DNA of 64,000 nucleotides from Asterella californica (Eukaryota > Streptophyta > Marchantiopsida > Marchantiales > Aytoniaceae): positions 977,501 to 1,041,500 of the forward strand of contig JAYKYS010000001.1 of NCBI GenBank assembly GCA_036924285.1. Direction: 5' to 3'. The position numbers and the translations under genes are program-made. Below are positions 56,044-64,000 of this stretch, piece after piece; the stretch's first letter is position 1; the number at the start of each line of letters is the position of its first letter. The notes beneath the pieces are model-generated. The model did not search any database. It was not told the DNA's origin and saw only the letters and a list, made by a program, of their open reading frames with translations.

Positions 56044-58600
56044 ATGGATCGGAAGAGCGGAAGCGCTGCTGGTGCTACCTCTACGGCTGCTGCATCTACG
56101 TCTGCTGCAGCACCTACTGTAGCCCCTGCGACTGCAGCGACATCTGCATCTGGCCTCGACACGACTGAGATCCTGAAGACGCTTGCGGCCCTGGTCCAAC
56201 AGCATCCGATCGTTGGAGGGGGTGAGTTGAAATCTACCAAAGCTTTGCAAGCGATAGTGAATAGATGTGGCCGATTTGAGGGTAGAGATATTTCTAGGTA
56301 TCTACGTGAATACAGAGGAGAGATGGAACTGGTTAGAGTTACGGATATAGAGATGATAACCAGTTTTGAGTTGGCTGTAATTCCTGAGTTGCGAGACCAA
56401 GTTAGGGATATACAGAGAAGAAATCTAGGTGGGTGTCTGGATGAGTTTCGAGCGATCTCTTCGAGAGGAGTTTCTCGAAGAAGATTCAGAGAGAGTCACA
56501 AGAAGAACGTTTCTAGACTGGGTTGAGCAGCAACCTGGTCATATGATGAGTCTGAATGAGATGCTGAGAGAGTTTGATCGGAGATACCGACAACTTTCAA
56601 CTCTAGAGCGCATAACTCTAGATGCTAGGAGAACTGAACTTTTTCTGCAAGCTACCGATGACGCTACGGCAGATCGGTTATGCTTTATGTTGGCTGACCG
56701 ATCGGCTGAAGGAGGCGTTACTACTGATTGGGGGAGAGTTGAGGATGCTGTGGCTGTACTAACGAGGCAGAGAAGGGGAAGAGTGGCTGTGGGAGGACGT
56801 CCGGTTGCAGAAGTTACCACTCAACCTCGCACTGCTCCTCAAGTACAGCAACCTCCGGCTCCTGCTCCCAGACCTGCTGTCCCGGCTGCAGTACCTTTGA
56901 TGCCAGTTGTGCCAATTCCTGCACAAAGAGCACCGGTTCAGAGACCTGCAGAGAACCATGGACAGCAAAACCAGATCGAAGATCTGATTCGGCAGATGAG
57001 AGAACTGAAGGTGGAGTTAGCTGGCCTGCAGAGAGAGCAGCCACCGGCGCCTGCTGTTGCACGTCCAAGAGGTGCTCCTGTTCGTAGATGTATCTGGTGT
57101 GACAGTCAAGATCATTTTCGTGGAGACTGTCAAGAGCTCACGGCTGCTCTGCGAGATGGTGTGGTTCGCTACCAGAACGGTAGGCTGCACCTTTCTTCTA
57201 CTGGAGAGCCGCTAAGTACGCAGTTTGGACGAGGAGGCATGAGGAGTCTACCTCAGATTACTACGGCTGCAACTGTACATGCATTGATGGCACCACCGGT
57301 AAATCCTGATGTATATGCCGGTCACATTGAAGTTTCTTCTAGTCCTACGTTGCTAGATAGGACTGCTGAGAAGAAACCTGTCCAAGTTCCTTCTGAAGTA
57401 CTGAAGAGAGGAGCAGAAACTATCCGTAGGGTCACAGGGTGGAGAGATCCTGTTGATGCTGCGTCTATCAAAGCATTCTTGGACGTGGATAGACACGTTC
57501 ACTGGCAGGATGCTTCTGTGGAGGAGAAGAGGCGGCGAGAAGCCTCTGAACTTGATACTGGAGTTCCAGAGGAGACTGGAGATAGACGGAGGGTCACGAG
57601 GAGACGAGCGGCTCCTCCTGAAGACATCCCTTCTACTTCTGCAGCTCCCCCACCTGCACCAAGTCCGATGGAGGACGTGCAGAGATCCCAGCAGGAGCCA
57701 ACGACTGCTGGTGAACGGTTTACTGCCCAAGAGAAGGGGAAGGGACCGGCTTACAAGTTGGCAGCCGATATAGAGACTTCAACTGATCTCAAGAGCATCT
57801 TGGAGCAGAGAATACTTGACGCGCGAATCGAGTTTTCTCTTCGAGAAGTTCTTGGTATTGCGAAGAGAGAGTTTCACGAGCTGATCATCGACATCATCAA
57901 GCAGAAGAGACAGGTGATGTCCGAGCAAGTTGAAAGTCAGATGATTGATGTAGTAGGAGCTTCTGTTAATGATGCAGAATTCGGCAAGGTGCATTTTCAG
58001 GAGGCTGATGATACAGAGTACCAGCAAGAAGCGTTGGTTGCTGGTACCAACACTGCTGAGTTTGATGATGAAGAAGCTGACGACGAGAGTCCAGCTGCTG
58101 ATAGCGACTTCAGAAAGAGACACTGGGCTCGTGCTACGACTGCTACACGAGTTCGCCTCGGGAGTTTAGAACCTGTTGCTGCTTTGGTTGATCACGGTTC
58201 AGAGATCAACATCATGTCACGGGAGGTGTACGAGAGAGGTCAGTGGCCTATCGAACTGAACCATGGTTGGGTGCTACGAGCAGCAAACAACCAGAAGGGT
58301 GAGTTATACGGCGCATGTCCTAACGTGAGAGTGAAGCTGGGTGATGTGGAGGTAGATCAGCACTTCTTTGTGCAGTCTTCTGCCTCTTATCCTGTGATTC
58401 TTGGTCAGCCTTATATCACAGCAGTTAGAATGGAGACGAAGGTGATGGATGATGGATCTCACTATGCTAGGATCCGTAGTCCAAATGATAGACGTTCTGT
58501 GCAGTTTCTGACCGTTCGTACGAACCACGAACGAAACCGACAAACCTTGAGAGATTCTCCTATCTGTAGGAGTAAGGGTTTTCTGAAACCACTCTTGTAG
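56044..58600 (+). pseudogene. Gag-protease of element D (frame change in gag)
   Basis: Starts MDRKSGSAAG with an Ala/Thr-rich low-complexity lead. A gag core follows (FEGRDISRYLREYRGEMELV). Near 56423 the frame must move by +1: the first frame stops at 56526, while the second is open from just after TAG 56426 and continues the gag text (SFERSLREEFLEEDSERV). It then runs through a Pro/Ala-rich linker, a CCHC knuckle CIWCDSQDHFRGDC (57089), and a retropepsin-like site ALVDHGSEINIMS (about 58180) with D-H-G instead of D-S/T-G, ending at TAG 58598. The +1 change is probably a mutation because it falls inside capsid. Confidence 0.8.
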
Positions 58601-58645
58601 GACGGGATATCAAGAGTGATGGATCTGATACTACTATGATCCCGC
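58576..58645 (+). promoter_or_regulatory. Putative -1 ribosomal frameshift signal with pseudoknot
   Basis: The heptamer G GGT TTT (58576-58582) is in the correct phase of the gag-protease frame. A 7-nt spacer leads to stem 1, CACTCTTG (58590-58597) with CAAGAGTG (58611-58618), perfect over 8 bp. CGGGAT in its loop (58603-58608) is complementary to ATCCCG (58639-58644), giving stem 2 of an H-type pseudoknot with loops of 5, 2 and 20 nt. The zero-frame TAG (58598) lies in the loop. The -1 frame opens exactly here, after TAA 58573, and leads into pol. This would set the Gag to Gag-Pol ratio. Confidence 0.75.
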
Positions 58646-61600
58646 TTGAGCAGCCTGTGGGATCACAACAGACTGATGAAGAGGTTGCTCAAGATTCTGA
58701 AAACTGCTATACTGTACATAGTTGGAAATCTGGTTTGATGGCTTTCGGTTCTGATGATTGGAGTGAGTTTATGCGAGTAGAGGATATGCCTGAGAAGAGT
58801 AGAAGGCAGATGGAGAAGTATGCAGAAAATCTGCGCTGTACAGGAGTTCTGAACGAAGGTGAGATGATTTCTGGTGTTTACGAGGAGTTTGTAGGTGTAC
58901 AGTCTTTTGTTCGTTGGCTGGATGATGTAGATAGGTTGATTGAGCAGATGGGAGGAAGGGTGGTGATCCTTATCCACTCTCGTAAAGTCTATGAGGAGGT
59001 TGTCTCATGATTGCAATCTCGTCCTCATCCGAGACTGGAGAGTGGATGGAAGGATGCAATCTGCTGGTGTGGCTCTCGTGAAGAAGCAGAGGTTCACACC
59101 AAATACAAGACTGTAGCGAAGAAGGTGAAACCAGTGGCGACCCAGCTACCTGTTGATTCACAGCAGCAGATGGAGTTAGCTGCCACGGAACCTGTACTGA
59201 GAGATCATAAACAGATAGGACACGAGTTTACTCAAGAGACACTCGAGCAGCTCCAGATAGGAGGGGGTGGCTTCTTGACTGAAGTGGAGAAACGAGCTTT
59301 TGAGCAGATGATAGTTAGTCATGGTAAGGCATTTTCTTTCTCAGCTGAGGAGATTGGTTGTGTGGATCCTAGTGTGATAGCTCCGATGGTTATCTTCACT
59401 GTTCCTCATGTACCTTGGGACTTGAAGCCGATTCCAGTTCCTCGTGCCTTGCTACCGAAGGTTATCGAGTTACTGAAGGAGAGGATGCGGATGGGTATTC
59501 TTGAACCATCCATGGCTCCGTACTCTAGCCGATGGTTCACAGTACCTAAGAAGACAGGGGCCTTACGCTTCATCCAAGACTTACAGCCTGCTAACAACAT
59601 CACGATTCGAAATGTTGGAACAGGACCTGTGGTTGATGAAGTAGCCGAGGTATTTGCTGGAAGATCTATCTATTCTATTGGAGATCTGTTTTCAGGTTAC
59701 GATCAGTTTCAGCTTGCTTTAGAGAGTAGAGACTTGACTACCATGCGTACACCTTTGGGGTTGATGCGGATGTGTACTCTTCCTCAGGGTGCGACAAACT
59801 CAGTAGCTCATATGCAAAACGCGATGCATAAGGTGTTACGAGAGTTTGTACCTGAGATTACCATCCCATTTCTTGATGATATCCCCATGAAAGGCTGTCC
59901 GGTGGAGGACAAGGACGAAACTATGACTGCTGATGGTTGCAGAAGGTTCGTTGCAGACCACATCCGAGATGTGGAGAAGATTCTGATGCGCTTGGAAGAG
60001 GTACACCTCACTCTGTCATGTACCAAATCTCGTTTTGGAATGTCAGAGATCGTGGTGGTGGGTCACTTATGCGGTACTTTTGGGAGACGACCGAACCCAG
60101 AGAAGGTAGATGCTATAGCAAGGATAGCAGACTGTACCAACATCACTGAGGTTCGACGATTCTTAGGAGCTTGTGTGTTCTTTCGTGTGAGTATTCCTCA
60201 TTATGCGCACATTGCCGAGCCTCTGTATGCACTTCTGAGAAAAGGGAAGAGGTTTACTTGGCGGCAAGAACATCACGAGACAATGGAGCAGCTGAAGGAG
60301 ATTCTGAAGTCTCCACCTATACTGAGGAGGCTTAGCTACGAGAGCGGAAGACCTATTATACTGACTGTTGACACGAGTCCAACAGCGATCGGATGGGCGG
60401 TCGGTCAAGAAGATGCAGAAGGCGTGCGGTTTGTTTCTAGGTTTGGAGCTCGAATCCTAACAGATAGGCAACGTAACTATCCTCAGGTGAAGCGAGAGTT
60501 GTGGGGAGCTGTTACTGCTATAAAGGTAGATCGAGAGTTCTTGATAGGTGCCCGTGTGATAGTAGAAACAGACTGTTTGCCTTTGCTAGGTATGATAGCA
60601 AACTGTAATACTCCAGACATAGCAATGCTACGATGGATTGCTTATATCCGGAGTATGAACCCTGAGCTGAAGCATATAGCAGGAAAGGATAATCCTGTTG
60701 CAGATATGTTATCTAGGGCTCGTTATACAGATGAGGAAGAGATGATTGCAGAAGTCGAAGATGAAGAGAAGAGAGACGTTTGGTGCCAAGTTGGTCAGCA
60801 GACTTCAGACTTGGAACCATTGCCGTTCTACGAGGAGTTCTACTCGGAAAAGTTTCGCGATATCGGATACTATCTGAGTTTATTATGCAGACGAGAGGGT
60901 TGGAATGATGCAGAGTTTAAGGAGATTAGAAGAAAGGCGTACGGTTACCTTCTACGTGAAGGGTATTTGTGGAAACGTCCGAAGAGAAGAGATGGGATGC
61001 TGGCTAGAGTGGTGGATGATCAACCGACGAAGCTGAATCTGCTGAAGGAGTTTCATGACACCTTGTGGGCTGGACACCGTGGAGTTTGGGCTACATACAC
61101 GAAGATGAAGGAGCGCTACTGGTGGAAGGGTTTGTATCAAGACGTAGTGGATTTTGTTGGGTCGTGTCTGCACTGCCAGTTCTACTCTAAAGTCCGTTAC
61201 AAAGATGGACTTGTACCTACCTACCCACCTAGTATTCATTTTTCGTGGATCCTTGATCTTGTGATGATGCCGCCGGGACTATGGGGGATGCGCTACTTGG
61301 TGTTAGCTCGGGAAGATCTCTCCAACTACGTGGAGGGACGAGCACTACGGACGAAGACTACAGAGAACATATGTAGATTCGTGCTTGAGGATATCATATG
61401 TCGTTATGGATCTGTTGGAAGACTACGAGCAGATAGGGGCGAGCTGAGAGGTGCAGAAGCGAAGGAGTTCTTTGCTCGTTATGGGATAAAGCTTCGACTT
61501 ACTACTGCCATGAATCCAGAAGGGATTGGTAAGAGTGAACGAGGACACCCTTCTATTGTTCACGCTTTAGTAAAAGCATGTGATGGTAGGCCTAGAGAAT

Positions 61601-62232
61601 GGCCGAGACTGCTTCCATTTTCTTTATGGGCTGATAGAACTACACACTGTACCACGACTGGTTATATGCCAGTTGAGCTTATGTTGGGGCAGAAGCCGAT
61701 CATGCCTGCTGAGGAAGACTTTCCTACGTGGGCTACGCTACCGTGGGCAGATGGTATAGATCATACTTCACTCCTTGCTTTACGAACTAGGCAGTTGGAG
61801 CGAAGGGAGGAGGATCTTGCTGAGGCGCAAGAGAAGCTGAAGGTGGCTCGAGTTAGAAACAAGGAGCGTTTCGACAAGACTCACCGACTACGACCAAAGC
61901 CAATACTTGTTGATGATTGGGTTCTGGTGTATGATAGCACGCTGGAGAACCAGCACTCTACACTTCGTAAGTTCTCGCGAAGATGGTTCGGGCCTTATGT
62001 TGTGCTAGATGTTTATGAGAATGCCACTTATAGTTTACGTGAGCTGGATGGTACTCCTTTGAAACTATCTGTGGCTGGCAAACGAGTGAAGTTGTTCAAA
62101 CAACGTGGAGGATCAGTAGATTTGTTCAACTTTTTGGAGTCTGAGAAAATGATAAGAGATGAAGACGTCTCGGCTACTGAAGAGGTTGGGGCGGAGGAGA
62201 GCGATGATGATGAAGAACAAACAGACGGATGA
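58576..62232 (+). CDS. Pol of element D: RT-RNase H-integrase (one TGA)
   Basis: Open in the -1 frame from 58576, with a single TGA at 59008-59010 (VVS-stop-LQSR, a CGA to TGA-type change) and then open to 62232. After an N-terminal spacer come RT (about 59390-60180: SSRWFTVPKKTGALRFIQDL, SGYDQFQLALESRD, LPQGATNSVAHMQ, PFLDDIPMKG), RNase H (about 60360-60740: VDTSPTAIGWAV, GKDNPVADMLSR), and integrase with HHCC (HDTLWAGHRG ... CLHCQ, about 61045-61180) and D/D/E in LDLVMMP, ADRGELRG and GKSERGHP. The acidic C-terminus shows no chromodomain. Motif wording (LDDIP, TTMRTPLG) matches the fungal-type gypsy clade as I remember it. The product would be Gag-Pol by frameshift. Confidence 0.88.
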
Positions 62233-62261
62233 AGAGGTTGGCACATGCCAGAGGATGTGCA

Positions 62262-62278
62262 GGTTTGGAGGGGGTGGA
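62262..62278 (+). other. Polypurine tract, element D
   Basis: GGTTTGGAGGGGGTGGA directly precedes the TGTCGTGATG start of the 3' LTR. Confidence 0.7.
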
Positions 62279-64000
62279 TGTCGTGATGTGAATTATTCCA
62301 CATAGTGAATAATTCACCTCTCAGTTAGAAGTTAGTCTCTCTTAGCGAAGTTAAAACCTCAGAGAAGTCGATTCTGGAGGAAGTGAGCATTCGAAAATCT
62401 GAAAACACCATGGCGTAGGTCTCGTCTCGCTGATCACCGTGGTATGTTCAAAAGTGGCAAACGGAGTTGCAGGCGAAAAGTTACTTGGGGTTCTTCTACA
62501 AGATTTCTGATACCGGGAAATTTACCATAAATCTGAGTGAGTTCGAAAATATACTTTTTAGATTTTTCTCATGTAGATTGTAGTATGTAGTATTTGTTTA
62601 AAATTCGAAATGTACAAAAAGAGCATGTCTAGAGAAAGTTATGGCACTTCGTGTTAGCAAAGGAAAGACGAAATACCGCAGCTTTCTAGCATATTAGCTT
62701 AGAAACTGGTCTTCAAAACCAGTTGTGAGATCAGCTTCCGTGGTGTAGCTGAGAAACTTGTAGGGAGGAGGTCTCCGGATCAAATCCCTTCAGACTCACA
62801 ACCGGCTTGGAGTAGGCTGGCCCCTTCGGGGGAATATGAGGGGCACCAAGTTGCCTAGAGGCGGGACACTAGATGTCCCTTAAACGTACCGTGAATGCGG
62901 GACGCCTCCGTCTACCCCTGCACTAGTGCAGTCACCTAGTGTGGATGCTAGAGAGAGATTACCACCGGGTTTCGAAATGGACCTCGCACCTTCGGGTTGG
63001 CGGGGTAATTAGTACGAATTCGGTTGCGGCCCTCTAAGTCCTGGGGTAGCGAGATGGCATCAAAGATACTCCAAGTCGGTACCGGGTTTCGAAATGGACC
63101 TCGCACCTTCGGGTTGGCGGGGTAATTAGTACGAATTCGGTTGCGGCCCTCTAAGTCCTGGGGTAGCGAGATGGCATCAAAGATACTCCAAGTCGGTACC
63201 AATTCTTTTGTAGAAAAATGTAGAGTTCGAAATATTATTCACTTGGGTCGAAAAATCAAGTGAAACTGATACCTGAGGCAATTTTACGGCATTTCGAAGT
63301 TTAAGGGGGCCCGGAAACGACAATGATGATAACTCGGGCTCCGCGTGTCAGAACGAGGTGATTCTGGTGGCCAGAGGTAGCCGTGGTGGAGTTACTTTGA
63401 GTGGAGGTGTCAGATGCTGACTGTACAGTCGAGACGGTGGCCGTCCGTACAGATGAACCTGCGAAGCTTAGTGAACTAGTCTTCTTACATGTAGATGTTT
63501 TACCAGTGATTTAATTTTCTGCTGCCATCTGTTTAGGGTATCTTTTACCTCTGCCAGGTGACAATGAAGGATGCGTAGGATGGAGGAAAACCCAGAGGGG
63601 TGTACTCCGGAGGGAGAGAATTCTCAGTCCATTATCGCATTATCGAGTTTGGTCGATCATCGAGCAGTGTAGGAGTTTACCGTGCGAGAGCTATCGAGTA
63701 GAGAGAAACAGTAGAGCTGAGGAGAAGTTTTTACACAAAGGTTACGTCTGAAGAGAACTTCTGTCTGATCAGAGTTTTGATATCGAAGGATTGAGAGTAG
63801 AGAGCAGAATCGAGTAGAGAGGAGACCTACAACTTGTACGCATACTTTTCTGAAAGGAAAACGGGAAGCTTCTTGGTGAACGCGCTGGTGCTTCACAGGA
63901 GCAGTTTTCTGGTATTATGAGTTACTGAACGTGAGCTTTGCAATCTGAATGACCTGGAGTTGAAGATCTACTTGCACGCCGTGTGTTTTATCTTGGCCAG
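62279..64000 (+). repeat. 3' LTR of element D (truncated by window end)
   Basis: 1722 bp matching 54242-55847, about 116 bp longer because of a tandem duplication (62964-63197). The terminal hairpin and A/B-box motifs are conserved. About 125 bp of the LTR remain beyond the window. Confidence 0.93.
62964..63197 (+). repeat. 117-bp tandem duplication in the 3' LTR of D
   Basis: Units start ACCGGGTTTCGAAATGG at 62964 and 63081 and end CAAGTCGGT. The 5' LTR has one copy (from about 54926). The two units look identical. Confidence 0.92.

Larger units (their letters stand above)
28347..64000 (+). mobile_element. Gypsy element C with giant LTRs (continues past window)
   Basis: The structure is 5' LTR 28347-44153 (holding a nested solo LTR and element A), internal region 44154-50678 with gag-NC-PR-RT-RNase H-IN order, and 3' LTR from 50679, interrupted by element D at 54242. 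IN lies after RNase H, which marks Ty3/gypsy. Five in-frame nonsense codons make it non-autonomous: TAG 45656, TAG 47876, TAG 49478, TGA 49724, TGA 49913. The LTRs differ visibly more than those of A and D, consistent with C being the older host of both. Confidence 0.9.
54242..64000 (+). mobile_element. Gypsy element D, fungal-like RT (3' LTR runs off window)
   Basis: 5' LTR 54242-55972, primer-binding region 55976, gag-protease in two frames to 58600, pol 58576-62232 in the -1 frame, polypurine tract before 62279, then 3' LTR to the window end. About 15-20 differences were seen over 1.6 kb between LTRs, mostly transitions, so it is young. It sits in the LTR ORF of the 3' LTR of C. Integrase after RNase H makes it Ty3/gypsy. 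Confidence 0.93.

Noticed and set aside
56423..56526. Frame change inside gag of D as a programmed +1 shift
   Set aside because: It falls within capsid rather than at a domain border, there is no recognised +1 slippery motif or structure, and a one-base indel explains it.

Overview
The window is repeat-dominated nuclear DNA, most likely from a streptophyte (land plant or charophyte alga). No host gene could be recognised with confidence. The organism call is inference. Elements A and C encode Ty3/gypsy polyproteins of the type common in plants. Element D encodes a polyprotein that, from memory and unchecked, resembles gypsy elements of basidiomycete fungi and of the charophyte Chara.

Layout. 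1-6917: two fragments of one giant-LTR family (called GL here) lie head to head, and a reversed solo LTR of family A sits in the second. 6918-24364: AT-richer DNA without recognisable genes. It holds a degenerate higher-order tandem array (9058-14440) split by an LTR-like insertion, a 157-bp tandem repeat near 18 kb, and otherwise decayed sequence. 24365-64000: a transposon nest. An old GL LTR (24365-28346) was hit by gypsy element C, whose own LTRs are GL LTRs. The 5' LTR of C was hit by a solo LTR (31740-41616), which was hit by gypsy element A (32596-41356). The 3' LTR of C was hit by gypsy element D (54242 to beyond the window end).

Main results. (1) Element C has LTRs of about 5.9 kb once insertions are removed, and each LTR carries a long sense ORF of about 750 codons. 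The ORF has a globular N-terminal part, an acidic/serine-rich middle and a coiled-coil C-terminal part. Five copies or fragments lie in the window. (2) Element D has gag-protease and pol in different frames. At the overlap there is a complete -1 frameshift layout: heptamer GGGTTTT in the right phase, a 7-nt spacer, a perfect 8-bp stem, and a 6-bp loop-to-downstream pairing that would make an H-type pseudoknot. (3) The LTR of D carries pol III A-box-like and B-box-like motifs in a tRNA-like module. (4) Two independent family A insertions share the same 4-bp target duplication, GGAC.

A and C are non-autonomous as they stand, with in-frame nonsense codons. D is nearly intact, with one gag frameshift and one TGA in pol. 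The LTR pairs of A (about 7 differences seen) and D (about 15-20) look young. C is older, as the nesting requires. All identifications come from reading the sequence and recalling motifs; no database search was run.
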